A stretch of 64,000 nt of DNA from NCBI RefSeq assembly GCF_000196175.1, contig NC_005363.1:186001-250000 (forward strand), read 5' to 3'. Positions 38,207 through 47,283 of this stretch are shown one piece after another; within the stretch, counting starts at the first letter, position 1, and every line of letters starts with the position of its first letter. The notes below the pieces were generated by a model, which saw nothing but the letters and a program-made list of their open reading frames with translations, was not told the origin of the DNA and made no database searches. A program made the translations under genes and the position numbers. This DNA comes from Bdellovibrio bacteriovorus HD100 (GTDB lineage: Bacteria; Bdellovibrionota; Bdellovibrionia; Bdellovibrionales; Bdellovibrionaceae).

Positions 38207-39199
38207 CTATTTCAAAGGTGTTGGGTATTTCAGATCGCGGTTCAGGAAGTCCTGCATCCAGATTTTTTTCATCCCCAGGCCGTCCCATTTCTTTTTAAGG
38301 TCATAGGTCGCAAACGGGGTTTGAATCTGATACTCAAAGTCCGCATGTTCGGCCATCACATGGAACGTCAAACTTTCGGCAAAGTCTTCCCAGGGGCTGA
38401 CTGCCGCATAGGTGGTAATAAAGTCAGTAGGTGCCAATTGGTGATAGAAGTCTTCCATGTCGGCCACACCCAGCTGTTCTTTGCAGTCATAAAAGCAGAG
38501 CTTTGACCACAGTGGAAACATTTGATCGGCCTTGGGTTTTTCTGCGGTTTCCCAGCTTAAAGCCGTCCATGATCCGGGCTCGGGGCTATTGGCGCGATTG
38601 GCGAAATCCAAAATGTGGCCCAGCTCATGTACGATCACATAATGAAGTGCTGACAGCGATGACGGCAGAACAATGCTGGTGCGGGGCCCCTCTGGTAAAT
38701 GCACAAATGGCGGAGCCTTCAGGCCGAAGGCCTTTTGTTCTTTCCATCCCAGCACGGAGGTGGCGTCGTAGTTTTGTTCCACCAAAGTGCGGCGAATGCC
38801 CATGAACGAACCTTGTGGTTCACGGTTGGCATCCCAGGTCAGCACGCCGGCATAACCCAGAACCTCGGTGTCGTTTTCGATAAAGAGCACGGTCATGCTG
38901 CAGAAGGTTTGTTGCAGTTTTGCCGGCAGCACATCATAGATGCGTTCAATTGCCGGGGCCATGGATTCACTGCCAGGCTGGCAGCTGCGGGACTCCTTTG
39001 GATCCTGAATCGGGTTCACAATGCAGGTGATTTCCTTCAGGCGGGCACGGCAATCGGTGGGTGCGGCCTGCTGAGATTGGATGCCTGCTGCCTTGGAAAA
39101 GCGCAGTTCATTGGGCTTAAGGACATAGAACGCTTCCCAAGCATAGGCTTGGCTGGTTCCGACGAACAACAGTAATATCAGATAGATAAGTGCTTTCAT
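38207..39199 (-). CDS. Exported HExxH zinc metalloprotease-like protein
   Basis: Signal peptide ending AYA. Zinc motif VIVHELGHILDF (His191, Glu192, His195) and a possible third ligand in WEDFAESLTFH. Eight Cys are spread over the mature part (DCRARLKEITCI, RSCQPG, TFCSMT, LCFYDCK), consistent with disulfides outside the cytoplasm. 330 residues. GAGGGGA precedes the ATG. I do not recognise the peptidase family; the substrate might be host or self envelope protein (inference). It ends 38 bases before terC on the same strand, so co-transcription is likely. Confidence 0.65.
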   Translation of the reverse strand: MKALIYLILLLFVGTSQAYAWEAFYVLKPNELRFSKAAGIQSQQAAPTDCRARLKEITCIVNPIQDPKESRSCQPGSESMAPAIERIYDVLPAKLQQTFCSMTVLFIENDTEVLGYAGVLTWDANREPQGSFMGIRRTLVEQNYDATSVLGWKEQKAFGLKAPPFVHLPEGPRTSIVLPSSLSALHYVIVHELGHILDFANRANSPEPGSWTALSWETAEKPKADQMFPLWSKLCFYDCKEQLGVADMEDFYHQLAPTDFITTYAAVSPWEDFAESLTFHVMAEHADFEYQIQTPFATYDLKKKWDGLGMKKIWMQDFLNRDLKYPTPLK

Positions 39200-39295
39200 G
39201 GGGTCCCCTCTGTTGCATTTGTCCCATCCGATTTCGGCCTGTTCAATAAAAAAGCACCGGCCCGAGAATAATATACCGCGTCAGGACCCCAGAAC

Positions 39296-39324
39296 TTGCC
39301 CCTTTTGTGCCGCTTTGTTATACA
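39296..39324 (+). promoter_or_regulatory. Sigma70 promoter of the rpsU operon
   Basis: -35 TTGCCC, 17-base spacer, -10 TATACA, ~48 bases before the rpsU start. Good match for a housekeeping promoter. Confidence 0.75.
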
Positions 39325-39372
39325 CTCTTTCTCTCAAATTCATAATTCCACTCAGAAGGGAAGGTGATTGTC

Positions 39373-39573
39373 GTGGCAATGGTTAAGATCAAAGACGGTG
39401 AGTCTTTTGAATCTGCGTTCAGAAAATTCAAAAAGTCTTGCGAAAAAGCAGGTATTCTTTCTGAAGTTAAAAAACGCGAAAACTTTGAAAAACCTTCTGT
39501 AAGACTTAAAAAGAAGTCTATCGCCGCTCGTAAGCGCGCTGTAAAAAAATCCAGAAAAGGTTGGAACGACTAG
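39373..39573 (+). CDS. rpsU: 30S ribosomal protein S21
   Basis: Small basic ribosomal protein needed for 30S function in initiation. Sequence [20 protein letters not shown], then [18 protein letters not shown]-type [16 protein letters not shown] and a Lys/Arg-rich C-terminus match bS21. Start choice: GTG at 39373 (giving MAMVKIKDG) with GGAAGG eight bases upstream, or the ATG at 39379; both fit the ~64-66 residue length. First gene of the rpsU-yqeY-dnaG-rpoD cluster. Confidence 0.9.
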   Translation: MAMVKIKDGESFESAFRKFKKSCEKAGILSEVKKRENFEKPSVRLKKKSIAARKRAVKKSRKGWND

Positions 39574-39600
39574 TTCCCTTTTTGAAAGTTTGTTTTTTCA

Positions 39601-39628
39601 AGAGGCGACCACTGGTCGCCTCTGTTTT
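39601..39628 (+). terminator. Hairpin terminator after rpsU
   Basis: Perfect 10-bp stem AGAGGCGACC/GGTCGCCTCT, loop ACT, then GTTTT. As in the E. coli macromolecular synthesis operon, it may be leaky so that rpsU outweighs dnaG and rpoD. Confidence 0.8.
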
Positions 39629-39665
39629 ATGACCGAATCCTCTCTTAAGTCCTTTTGGAGGCACT

Positions 39666-40112
39666 ATGGAAATCAGAGACAAAATCTCCGCTGACGTTAA
39701 AGCTGCCATGATCGCAAAAGAATCCGCTAAATTGGGAGCTCTTCGTATGCTCCAGGCTGCGATCAAAAACCGTGAAATCGACATGAGACCGGATCCCATC
39801 ACTGCTGATGAAGTGATGAACGTGATCAAAAAGCTAGTAAAACAGCGCAAAGAATCCATCGAACAATTCCAGACAGCCGGTCGTACAGATCTTGTTGATC
39901 AGGAAACCGCGGAACTGAAAGTGCTGGAAGTTTATCTGCCAGCGCAAATGGGCCGTGATCAAATTGAAGCTCTTGTTACCGAAGTAATTGCAGCATTGGG
40001 TGCTAAAACCGTGAAGGACATGGGTCCTGTGATGAAAGAAGTCATCGCGAAATCCGGCGGCGCCGCAGACAACAAAGTAGTGAGCGAAGTTATTAAATCC
40101 AAGCTTTCCTAA
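39666..40112 (+). CDS. yqeY: GatB/YqeY domain protein
   Basis: 148-residue YqeY-family protein: KISADVKAAMIAKESAKLGA, LRMLQAAIKNREIDM, VKQRKESIEQFQTAGRTDLV, EVYLPAQMG, and the C-terminal tail domain VIAKSGGAADNKVVSEVIK. It resembles the C-terminal tRNA-contacting domain of GatB and lies between rpsU and dnaG in many alpha, delta and Gram-positive genomes. Its function is not well defined. GGAGG precedes the ATG; dnaG begins 14 bases after the stop. Confidence 0.9.
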   Translation: MEIRDKISADVKAAMIAKESAKLGALRMLQAAIKNREIDMRPDPITADEVMNVIKKLVKQRKESIEQFQTAGRTDLVDQETAELKVLEVYLPAQMGRDQIEALVTEVIAALGAKTVKDMGPVMKEVIAKSGGAADNKVVSEVIKSKLS

Positions 40113-40126
40113 TTTGTTGGAGATAC

Positions 40127-41995
40127 ATGCGATTTTCACAAGACTTTATCGAGAAGGTGCAAGAGGCCAACAACCTCGTTGACATCATCTCTCAGTACAC
40201 TCAGTTGAAACCTAGTGGTAGCGGCCTTATGGGCCGCTGTCCGTTTCCTGATCACGCTGAAAAAACGGCGTCTTTCTCCGTTTCTGAAACCAAACAGGTC
40301 TATCACTGTTTCGGTTGTCACAAGAGTGGCAACCTGTTTTCGTTTTTGCGCGACTATCAGGGTATGAGTTTCCCTGAGGCGGTGGAATATCTTGCCGGAA
40401 GAGCCAGCATCCCGATGCCAGCTCCGGACAAGGAAGATGCTCAGCGCGACCAGGCCAGCGACAAAAAGAAGTTGTTGTTAAAAGTAAACAAGCTCGCTGC
40501 TGATTATTTTTCAGAGCAACTTAAGCGTGCTCCTCACGATCATCCGGTGAAGAAGTATATCGCCAGCCGGGGGCTGTCCCAGGAAGTGATCGAAACTTTC
40601 GGCGTGGGTTATGCCCTGCCGGAATGGGACGGGCTGGAGCAATACCTGCTAAGCAAAAATGTGCCGATGGCGCTGGCCGAAGAAGCCCGCCTGGTGAAGG
40701 CCCGCAACAACAAGTCCGGACACTTTGATATTTTCCGTGACCGCTTGATGTTCCCGATTCTTTCCGCGATGGGTGAACCCATTGCCTTCGGGGGCCGTTA
40801 TTTAGAGAAAAAAGAAAACGAACCCAAATACCTGAACTCTCCAGAGACCCCGGTCTTTGTGAAAGGGAAGGTGTTGTACGGACTGTCGCAGACAGCCCGC
40901 TACATCCGCAGCGAGGATCTGGCCCTTATAGTAGAAGGGTATATGGATCTGGTGTCCCTGTATCAAGCCGGCATTCGCAATGTCGTGGCGACGATGGGAA
41001 CCGCGCTGACGCCGGACCACGGGAAAATGCTGAAGCGCATGACCAAGAACGTGGTGGCCCTGTTTGACGGGGACAATGCCGGGATGGAAGCGGCCGAGCG
41101 CAGTTTGCCGATCCTGCTGGCGGCGGATCTTTATCCAAAGGGGCTGACGCTGCCGAATGGAATGGATCCCGATGATTATGTGAAGAAATACGGATCTGAG
41201 GCCCTGAAAGTCGAGCTGGAACGCGCTCCGGACCTGTTTGTGATGATTTTGGCCCGTTGGATGGAAGGTTATCGCGGTGACGCCTCTGAAAAGGTGAAGC
41301 TCGCGGATAAGTTGAAGCCTCTGTTTGAGTCCATCCCGGATCTGCGTTTAAGGGACCTGTATTTGGCCGAGGCGGCCCAGAAAATGAACGTAGGCCTTCC
41401 TTGGTTGCGTCAGGCTGTGGGAATACAGGGCAGTGGTCCTGTAAATTCACAAAATCGCCCCGCAATGACTAGGACGGTGCAGCCAAACCCGAACATGGGC
41501 TCGGCTAACCAGAAACCCCCGCAAGAAGTGTCCTCTAGTGTAGAGGGCGGCAAAATCAGTCTGCAGGGGGCCTCTAAAGCGGAGCTGATGCTGTTGGGAT
41601 TGGTACTCAAAAGTCGTGCCAATTTCGATCAATTTGTGAATGAAAATCTGCTCGAGAGTGTGGCCCACGAAGGTGTGAAAAAGATCCTCGAAAAAGCCAC
41701 GGATGTGTATAGACAAGATCTCAGTAAGTTTGATAAATTGACCAGTCTGCTTGTCTCTTACGTCGATCAGCCTGAATATTTATTCCAAGTGAGCCCAGCG
41801 AATGAGGGCGATCCAGGGTACGACGAAGAGGCAGAAACGAAACTCCTGCGCGATTGCTTTAAGCGCGTAAAAGAAAATTTCCTGCGCGATCAAGCAAAGC
41901 GCTTAGCACGTGATCTTAAAAACGAACCTAGTTCGGATAAGTTGGAACAGATTATGAATATTCAGAGAAACCGAATCTCTCTGAATAAAGGGTAA
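40127..41995 (+). CDS. dnaG: DNA primase
   Basis: Makes RNA primers for chromosomal replication. N-terminal CHC2 zinc finger ([17 protein letters not shown] ... [16 protein letters not shown]), catalytic core with [20 protein letters not shown], and the TOPRIM motif [18 protein letters not shown] with [17 protein letters not shown]. The C-terminal ~170 residues, expected to bind the DnaB helicase, are poorly conserved and preceded by a Pro/Asn/Gln linker. 622 residues. TTGGAGATA precedes the ATG. rpoD follows after 14 bases. Confidence 0.96.
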   Translation: MRFSQDFIEKVQEANNLVDIISQYTQLKPSGSGLMGRCPFPDHAEKTASFSVSETKQVYHCFGCHKSGNLFSFLRDYQGMSFPEAVEYLAGRASIPMPAPDKEDAQRDQASDKKKLLLKVNKLAADYFSEQLKRAPHDHPVKKYIASRGLSQEVIETFGVGYALPEWDGLEQYLLSKNVPMALAEEARLVKARNNKSGHFDIFRDRLMFPILSAMGEPIAFGGRYLEKKENEPKYLNSPETPVFVKGKVLYGLSQTARYIRSEDLALIVEGYMDLVSLYQAGIRNVVATMGTALTPDHGKMLKRMTKNVVALFDGDNAGMEAAERSLPILLAADLYPKGLTLPNGMDPDDYVKKYGSEALKVELERAPDLFVMILARWMEGYRGDASEKVKLADKLKPLFESIPDLRLRDLYLAEAAQKMNVGLPWLRQAVGIQGSGPVNSQNRPAMTRTVQPNPNMGSANQKPPQEVSSSVEGGKISLQGASKAELMLLGLVLKSRANFDQFVNENLLESVAHEGVKKILEKATDVYRQDLSKFDKLTSLLVSYVDQPEYLFQVSPANEGDPGYDEEAETKLLRDCFKRVKENFLRDQAKRLARDLKNEPSSDKLEQIMNIQRNRISLNKG

Positions 41996-42009
41996 AAGGC
42001 GGGGTATTG

Positions 42010-43839
42010 ATGAAACCGAACCTACCAAATAAACAAGAGAAAGAGCCTGTGAAGGTTCTTTCTTTGCAGGAACAGGAAACTCTGATTAAAGAAGAAATCC
42101 AGAGATTCCTGAAGCTTGCAAAGGAGAAGGGTGCACTGACCATTGAGGAAATCAATGAGCTCCTTCCCCCTGAAATTGTCGCTCCATCTGTGCTGGACTC
42201 GTTCATGCAGGGCCTTGAGGCCGGTGGTGTAGTAATTTCAGACTTGTCTGAAAGTTCGAAAGAGGAAGAGGGCGAAGGCGCCTTCCTGGAAAACGTCGAT
42301 TCTGAAGACGAAGAAATTGATGATGAAGAAAAAGCGGAAAGTGAAGACGTTAAGGGTAACGACCCTGTACGCCTTTACCTGCGCAAAATGGGAAGCGTTT
42401 CCCTGCTGACCCGTGAAGGGGAAGTGGAAATTGCCCGTCGTATTGAAAAAGGGGAGCGCGAGATCGTTCGTGCGATCCTTTTGTCCCCTCTGGGTACCTA
42501 CGAGATCATCCAGCTTGGTAAGCGCCTTGATGAAGGCCGTATCAAAGTTAAATCGATCTTCCGCGGTCTTGAGGACGAGGACACCCAGTACGATGAAAAG
42601 GAATACATCGATAAGATCCATGAGCTTATCGGTCGTGTGACTGAGTACCAGAAAGCGGCGGAAAAACTGTTTATGACTCTTCGTAAAGAAGAGACAAACA
42701 CTCCGGCTCGTCAGGCTGCTATGAAAGAGCTTGTTGCCATGAATGACAAGTTGATGGCGAACTTCGAGTCCGTGAATTTCAACCGTAAAACTATCAACCG
42801 CGTTGTGATCAAGTTCAAAAACCTGGTGAACCGTATCGGAACTCTTCGTCGTCGTATCAAAGACGGTGTGGAGCGTACGTTCTCTAAAGACGTCACAGCG
42901 ATGGCTGAACGTATGAAGTTGATCGATGCGAATGAAAAAGAACTGACCCGTATGACCCGCGATACTGGTTTGAACTATCAGAAGTTCAAATCCTACGTAT
43001 TGCAGGCTCAGGAAGCGGAAAAGCGTATCAGCCGTTTGGATTCAGAAACTGAAATGAATCACAACTGGGTGAAAGAAACCTACACGGCCATCTGGAAAGG
43101 TGAGCGTGAGGCCGATGCGGCGAAATCTGAGTTGGTTGAAGCCAATCTTCGTTTGGTTGTATCCATCGCGAAGAAGTACACCAACCGCGGTCTGCAATTC
43201 CTGGATCTGATCCAGGAAGGTAACATCGGTTTGATGAAAGCCGTTGATAAGTTCGAATACCGTCGTGGTTACAAATTCTCGACTTATGCGACTTGGTGGA
43301 TCCGTCAGGCGATCACTCGTGCTATTGCCGATCAGGCGCGCACGATCCGTATCCCTGTACATATGATCGAAACCATCAACAAACTTGTTCGTACATCCCG
43401 TTACTTGATCCAGGAACTTGGCCGTGAGCCGACCCCGGAAGAGATCGCGGATAAAATGGACATGCCAGTTGATAAGGTTCGTAAAGTTCTGAAAATTGCG
43501 AAAGAACCTATCTCTCTGGAAACTCCAGTGGGTGAAGAGGAAGATTCGCACCTGGGCGACTTTATCGAGGACAAAAAGGTTATCAATCCTGCAGAAGCGA
43601 TTGTGAACCTGAATCTTGCTGAACAAACCCGCCGTGTGCTGTCGACCTTGACTCCAAGAGAAGAAAAAGTCCTGCGCATGCGTTTCGGTATCGGGGAAGA
43701 GTCAGATCATACTTTGGAAGAAGTGGGTCAGGACTTCAACGTCACCCGTGAGCGTATCCGTCAGATCGAGGCGAAAGCTCTAAGAAAGCTTCGTCATCCT
43801 TCTCGCAGCAACAAACTGAAAGCGTTTGTTGATTCCTAG
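42010..43839 (+). CDS. rpoD: Housekeeping RNA polymerase sigma factor
   Basis: 609 residues; start at the ATG after a TTG (42007). Region 1.1 (~15-70) is followed by an acidic linker rich in Glu/Asp, then region 1.2 [20 protein letters not shown], the non-conserved region, regions 2.1-2.4 ([40 protein letters not shown]), region 3 ([20 protein letters not shown]), and region 4 ending [19 protein letters not shown]. This is the full primary sigma layout. Last gene of the cluster; a UUCG-capped terminator follows. Confidence 0.97.
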   Translation: MKPNLPNKQEKEPVKVLSLQEQETLIKEEIQRFLKLAKEKGALTIEEINELLPPEIVAPSVLDSFMQGLEAGGVVISDLSESSKEEEGEGAFLENVDSEDEEIDDEEKAESEDVKGNDPVRLYLRKMGSVSLLTREGEVEIARRIEKGEREIVRAILLSPLGTYEIIQLGKRLDEGRIKVKSIFRGLEDEDTQYDEKEYIDKIHELIGRVTEYQKAAEKLFMTLRKEETNTPARQAAMKELVAMNDKLMANFESVNFNRKTINRVVIKFKNLVNRIGTLRRRIKDGVERTFSKDVTAMAERMKLIDANEKELTRMTRDTGLNYQKFKSYVLQAQEAEKRISRLDSETEMNHNWVKETYTAIWKGEREADAAKSELVEANLRLVVSIAKKYTNRGLQFLDLIQEGNIGLMKAVDKFEYRRGYKFSTYATWWIRQAITRAIADQARTIRIPVHMIETINKLVRTSRYLIQELGREPTPEEIADKMDMPVDKVRKVLKIAKEPISLETPVGEEEDSHLGDFIEDKKVINPAEAIVNLNLAEQTRRVLSTLTPREEKVLRMRFGIGEESDHTLEEVGQDFNVTRERIRQIEAKALRKLRHPSRSNKLKAFVDS

Positions 43840-43885
43840 TGGCCAGCGGCCGCAGTGCCGTTAGGCTGAAGCAGCTCAAATTTCA

Positions 43886-43911
43886 AAGGCTCCCTTCGGG
43901 GAGCCTTTTTT
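43886..43911 (+). terminator. Intrinsic terminator after rpoD
   Basis: AAGGCTCCC stem with GGGAGCCTT, TTCG tetraloop, then six T. Strong. Confidence 0.92.
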
Positions 43912-43982
43912 CGTTTAGGCTGATGCACTGTGGTTTTGCCAAGCCTTTTTTAGTTTGATAGGCTCTCTTTATTCCAGATCGT

Positions 43983-44059
43983 GGGGGGCTAGCTTAGTTG
44001 GTTAAAGCACGGTGCTCATAACACTGGGATCGGGGGTTCAAGTCCCTCGCCCCCTACCA
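43983..44059 (+). tRNA. tRNA-Met (anticodon CAT), possibly tRNA-Ile2
   Basis: 77 bases including encoded CCA. Acceptor GGGGGGC/GCCCCCT (first pair G-U), D arm GCTT...AAGC with GG in the loop, anticodon stem CGGTG/CACTG around loop CTCATAA, T arm GGGGG-TTCAAGT-CCCTC. The anticodon stem lacks the three G-C pairs of an initiator, so it is the elongator methionine or the lysidine-modified isoleucine tRNA; sequence alone does not settle it. Confidence 0.93.
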
Positions 44060-44061
44060 TT
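44045..44061 (+). repeat. Direct repeat, copy 1: tRNA 3' end
   Basis: 17 bases covering the 3' end of the tRNA and two bases beyond. Repeated at 44252-44268 with one mismatch (A/G). Confidence 0.6.
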
Positions 44062-44131
44062 CCTCTGTTTCTTCTTTATTGCCGATAGTTTTGATTTTTA
44101 AATGAGTTTGGTGCTGGCTTTGTCGGGACGC

Positions 44132-44160
44132 GAAAGCCGAGGCATCGAGCCTCGTCTTTC
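44132..44160. other. Structured hairpin 1 after the tRNA
   Basis: GAAAG-C-CGAGGC, 5-base loop, GCCTCG-T-CTTTC: eleven pairs with a single C/T mismatch. The gap 44060-44351 has no gene; it contains this and two more hairpins. Confidence 0.5.
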
Positions 44161-44174
44161 TAAGCGTTCGACAT

Positions 44175-44192
44175 TTGCGGCCTTCGCCGCAA
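44175..44192. other. Structured hairpin 2 after the tRNA
   Basis: Perfect 7-bp stem TTGCGGC/GCCGCAA with a CTTC loop. Confidence 0.5.
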
Positions 44193-44213
44193 GAGCCTCA
44201 CGCATGCTCCACA

Positions 44214-44240
44214 CTAAAAAGTGCCACTGGCACTTTTTAG
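44214..44240. terminator. Hairpin 3: long palindromic terminator-like stem
   Basis: Perfect 12-bp stem CTAAAAAGTGCC/GGCACTTTTTAG with ACT loop. The T-rich right arm could terminate the tRNA transcript on the plus strand, and the mirrored A/T arms allow the same on the other strand. Confidence 0.6.
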
Positions 44241-44251
44241 CGCGGGCACAA

Positions 44252-44268
44252 CCTCGCCCCCTGCCATT
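44252..44268 (+). repeat. Direct repeat, copy 2: partial tRNA 3' end
   Basis: 16 of 17 bases match the tRNA 3' end at 44045. Together the two copies bracket ~190 bases, as expected of attL/attR-type sites left by a lost or very small integrated element. Confidence 0.5.
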
Positions 44269-44351
44269 TTTGTGAAGCAAAAATCCTTTAATCTCCAATT
44301 TCCAATATCTCTGCCGGGTCGCCAGTGTTAAAAATGTAAATGGGGGTACTG

Positions 44352-44708
44352 ATGAAATTCCTAACTATGTTTTCTGTATTGATTCTTGGCGGCGCAGCGC
44401 AGGCGATGACGGCAAAGGTTGTGAATTCAACGGATGTGCGTTTTATGGCGGACTTGATTTTGACTCGTGCAAGTGGCGGAGCCCCACTGAGTGTTGTGGA
44501 TGACAAGATCCTTGCGCCGGGAGAAGCCTTCGAGAAAAACTACGGAGTGTTGGACGCCAATGAGCTTGTCCTAAGATACGAAATCATCTCCACCGACAAT
44601 AAACCCATCTGTTTGGGCAAGGTGGATGTGACTTCTAAAAGCAACTTCAAGCTTGTCGTCGACGGCCACCCTGGGATGGCTCCTGTGGATTGCAAAGTCA
44701 CCCAATAA
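44352..44708 (+). CDS. Small exported protein, unknown function
   Basis: Start at 44352 with a GGGGG run just upstream. A signal peptide ends AAQA. The ~100-residue mature protein looks like a small beta-sandwich: TAKVVNSTDVRFMADLILTR, FEKNYGVLDANELVLRYEII, KVDVTSKSNFKLVVDGHPG, with two Cys (ICLGKV, VDCKV) that may pair. No family recognised. Confidence 0.55.
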   Translation: MKFLTMFSVLILGGAAQAMTAKVVNSTDVRFMADLILTRASGGAPLSVVDDKILAPGEAFEKNYGVLDANELVLRYEIISTDNKPICLGKVDVTSKSNFKLVVDGHPGMAPVDCKVTQ

Positions 44709-44741
44709 GGGTGTCGCAACAACAGAAGACCCGCAGAACTT

Positions 44742-45269
44742 TTATTGTGCTACGAACTCAATGGGCTGCGGGTTCCAAATAACTTTTCCTTCGGAATCCA
44801 GGTCATAACCATAACGAAATTTAAGTGTGCCTGTCTGAATAAGGCTTGCAGGTGTGCAGGGCCCCAGTGGCAACTTTATCTCGTGGCCCATCGTCAGGGT
44901 TAGTATCTGGCCGTTGCCTTTCATGCATGCCGACGGATTGCGGTCATTGTAAGGGATGATGATGTGAGAGTTTCTATTGCCGTACTTGCCTGTGCCGTGC
45001 AGATAGGCGCAGCCTGTGTCGGTGGCTCTAGGTTTTAGAATATCAATGCCGGAAGCAGTCAGTGCCCAGCCTAAATCCCGGACATTCAGATCCCGCGTTT
45101 GCTTTTGGGTTTGTTGTTTGGTGGATTTCATCTTCCAGCGAGTGCCTTCACAAGTCCACTGTGTCCAGTCAGTAGAGGTCACTCCCTGGAGTCTGTAGGT
45201 GCCGCCGGGAATTTCGCCGGCAAAGGAAAAGAGTGGCATCAAAAGAATCAGTACTGAAAAAAGCTTCAT
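44742..45269 (-). CDS. Small exported protein, unknown function
   Basis: Signal peptide ending FSFAG, AGGGAG upstream of the ATG. The 175-residue sequence has four Cys (TCEGTRW, GCAYLHG, ACMKGNG, PCTPASL). Strand-like stretches (GTYRLQGVTSTDW; GTLKFRYGYDLDSEGK) suggest a beta-rich periplasmic protein. Its stop lies 33 bases from the preceding gene. No known domain found. Confidence 0.55.
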   Translation of the reverse strand: MKLFSVLILLMPLFSFAGEIPGGTYRLQGVTSTDWTQWTCEGTRWKMKSTKQQTQKQTRDLNVRDLGWALTASGIDILKPRATDTGCAYLHGTGKYGNRNSHIIIPYNDRNPSACMKGNGQILTLTMGHEIKLPLGPCTPASLIQTGTLKFRYGYDLDSEGKVIWNPQPIEFVAQ

Positions 45270-45331
45270 GAAGACTCCCTGTCGACAAGGTTACTTTCAT
45301 CCATGAGCTTAGTTAGCGGCAAAGTGATGTC

Positions 45332-45337
45332 TATAAT
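45332..45337 (+). promoter_or_regulatory. Possible plus-strand promoter antisense to atoE
   Basis: -10 TATAAT with TTAGTT 17 bases upstream (45309-45314). No plus-strand gene follows, only the hairpin at 45364 and the 3' end of atoE in antisense. May be chance. Confidence 0.3.
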
Positions 45338-45363
45338 AAAACAGTGCGAAAGAAAGACTTTTT

Positions 45364-45392
45364 CATCAGAGCCAACGAAGTTGGCCCTGATG
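45364..45392 (-). terminator. Hairpin after atoE
   Basis: CATCAG, mismatch, GCCAAC/GTTGGC, mismatch, CTGATG with a 3-base loop; about 20 bases beyond the atoE stop. There is no T tract on the minus strand. Confidence 0.45.
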
Positions 45393-45410
45393 ACCAGAAA
45401 ACTCAGGTAA

Positions 45411-46775
45411 TTACAGGAACAAGAATCCCGCCGAGATCACAAGGCCTGAGTACAAAAGGACGATCAAACAAAAGCCCATGATGTCGCGGGCGCCAAGGCC
45501 TGCGATTCCCAAGGCTGGCAAGGCCCAGAAGGGCTGGATCATGTTTGTCCATGCGTCACCCCAGGCAATCGCCATCGAGGTCTTGGCGACAGACACGCCC
45601 AGCTCTTGCGCCGCAGGCAGCATGATCGGAGCTTGTACGGCCCACTGACCACCGCCGGAGGGCACAAAGAAATTCACAATACCCGCGCTGATAAAGGTAA
45701 AGAACGGGAATGTTGTGACGGTGGAGATGTTCACAAACACATTAGACAGGGCTCCGGCCAGCGAAACACCGCTGCTGCCGCTGGCCACCATCAGACCCAT
45801 GATTCCCGCATAGAACGGGAATTGCAGGATGATCCCGCTGGAGCTGATCACGGCAGAACGAATCGCCAGAATGTAGCGACGTGGAGTCCCGTGCAACAGA
45901 ATGCCCAGGAACAGGAAGATGAAATTCACAATGTTCAGATTCAGATCCAAACCTTTTTTGAAGAAGTAGTTTGCGATGTACACGCTGGCAAGGGCGCACA
46001 AGATCAAAGAAACCCATTTGCTGTTTTCAATGCGATCTGCCCACGTACTGTTGCCGTTTTCCGTGTCTGAAACTTCGTCATTTAGCAAAGCCGGATCCAC
46101 ACTCACGGTTTCTTCCAGGCGTGGGTGCATGAACATGTTCAGCAGGGGCACTGTCACCAAAAGGACAATTACGATAACCAGGTTGTAGGTTGAAAACAGG
46201 GTTTCAGATACTGGGATCATTCCGGTGACGACATTGTTAGAGGCCTTGGCCAGATTCCCGTCCGTGGCAATCGTCAAAGGAATAGATCCGGAAAGACCGC
46301 CGTGCCAGATTAGAAAGCCGGAATAAGCAGAAGCGATCAGCAGGCGGTAGTCGACAGTTTTTACTTTTTTCGCGATCTCTTTGGCAAAAAGAGCACCGAT
46401 CACCAGGCCAAAACCCCAGTTGAACCAGGAACCCAGCAGCGAGACCAAAGAAACGACAACGATCGCCTGACCAGGGGTGCGCAGGTGGGAGGCCAAAGAT
46501 GACAACAAGCTGGAGCAGGGGCGCGAGTTCGCCAACGCATGGCCGAGCACGAGCACCAGGACCATCTGCATCGAGAATCCCAACAAGCCCCAGAAGCCTT
46601 CATACCAACCGTTCACAGTTTCAAGGAAGCTCATGCCAGTTACGGGCATTGCCGCGGCAAATACGATAAAAGTCAAAAGCGCGCAGAAGATAAAGGGATC
46701 AGGCAGGTATTCATTGACGAGCTTCACACTGAATCGAATGAGTTTTTGAAAGGCATTGTCGCGGGCTGGGTTCAT
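45411..46775 (-). CDS. atoE: AtoE-type short-chain fatty acid transporter
   Basis: 454 residues with ~11-12 membrane helices in the AtoE/TIGR00366 pattern: KLVNEYLPDPFIFCALLTFI, MQMVLVLVLGHALANSRPCS, SWFNWGFGLVIGALFAKEIA, GFLIWHGGLSGSIPLTIAT and the late conserved VNFFVPSGGGQWAVQAPIML. Family members carry acetoacetate, butyrate or similar acids into the cell. AAGGAG precedes the ATG. No acetoacetate-degradation genes are adjacent, so the substrate is inferred from family only. Confidence 0.88.
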   Translation of the reverse strand: MNPARDNAFQKLIRFSVKLVNEYLPDPFIFCALLTFIVFAAAMPVTGMSFLETVNGWYEGFWGLLGFSMQMVLVLVLGHALANSRPCSSLLSSLASHLRTPGQAIVVVSLVSLLGSWFNWGFGLVIGALFAKEIAKKVKTVDYRLLIASAYSGFLIWHGGLSGSIPLTIATDGNLAKASNNVVTGMIPVSETLFSTYNLVIVIVLLVTVPLLNMFMHPRLEETVSVDPALLNDEVSDTENGNSTWADRIENSKWVSLILCALASVYIANYFFKKGLDLNLNIVNFIFLFLGILLHGTPRRYILAIRSAVISSSGIILQFPFYAGIMGLMVASGSSGVSLAGALSNVFVNISTVTTFPFFTFISAGIVNFFVPSGGGQWAVQAPIMLPAAQELGVSVAKTSMAIAWGDAWTNMIQPFWALPALGIAGLGARDIMGFCLIVLLYSGLVISAGFLFL

Positions 46776-46890
46776 TGCTGCTCCTTGGTGAAGACTAAAT
46801 TAGAGCGGCAAAGGTCGTGATTGTCATCTTAAGAAGAGCTAAAGGGGGCACTGGCGAACGTGTGCCCCCACTCACTTTGGGTCCAACTTT

Positions 46891-47193
46891 TTAGCAGCCG
46901 GGCATGCAGCCTTTGATGTTTTCGCCCCAAGAGCAGCAAGCCGCAGCCATGGTTTCGGCTTGGCTGTTGTCTTGGCAGTTTTGTTTCTGCTGCGGGTGTT
47001 GATTGATTTTTGGTCTTGGGTTGGTTCTGCCACCATAGCATTTCGCCACGCACTCGTTGTGGTTGCTGTAATAGTCGTCGATACAGCCCTGATAGCACCA
47101 GTAAGAAACGTTCTCTGCAGGAGGAAGATAGGCTGCTGAAGCGGCTGCACTGAAAAGGATCATGAATGTTGTTTGAATAAGTATTTTGATCAT
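46891..47193 (-). CDS. Cys-rich small exported protein
   Basis: Start at 47193 with AAGGAG seven bases upstream. Signal peptide ending AASA. The ~80-residue mature part holds nine Cys: WCYQGC, ECVAKC, NCQDN, ACCSWG, GCMPGC, with a Pro/Gln/Asn middle. Such density suggests a disulfide-knotted secreted peptide or a metal binder. No family recognised. It is divergent from an XRE-type regulator gene with several GATAC/GTATC sites between them. Confidence 0.6.
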   Translation of the reverse strand: MIKILIQTTFMILFSAAASAAYLPPAENVSYWCYQGCIDDYYSNHNECVAKCYGGRTNPRPKINQHPQQKQNCQDNSQAETMAAACCSWGENIKGCMPGC

Positions 47194-47229
47194 TTGATAA
47201 CTCCTTGTTGGAATTAGAAATGTCAAAAT

Positions 47230-47276
47230 AAGATACTTTTATCAAATATGTTTAAATCGGTATCTTTTGGTGATAC
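47230..47276. promoter_or_regulatory. Candidate operator: three GATAC/GTATC sites
   Basis: AAGATAC (47230-47236), GTATCTT (47260-47266) and GATAC (47272-47276) form two nested inverted repeats: AAGATAC/GTATCTT (23-base spacing) and GTATC/GATAC (7-base spacing). They lie in the divergent control region of the Cys-rich and XRE genes. Possible autoregulation by the XRE protein. Confidence 0.45.
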
Positions 47277-47283
47277 TAAATTT

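Noticed and set aside
43983-44059. Reading the tRNA as initiator tRNA
   Set aside because: The anticodon stem ends GTG/CAC rather than GGG/CCC, and the first acceptor pair is G-U, not the initiator mismatch.
45411-46775. C4-dicarboxylate carrier instead of AtoE
   Set aside because: The DPFIFCALLTFI start and the late VPSGGGQWAVQ motif fit AtoE better.
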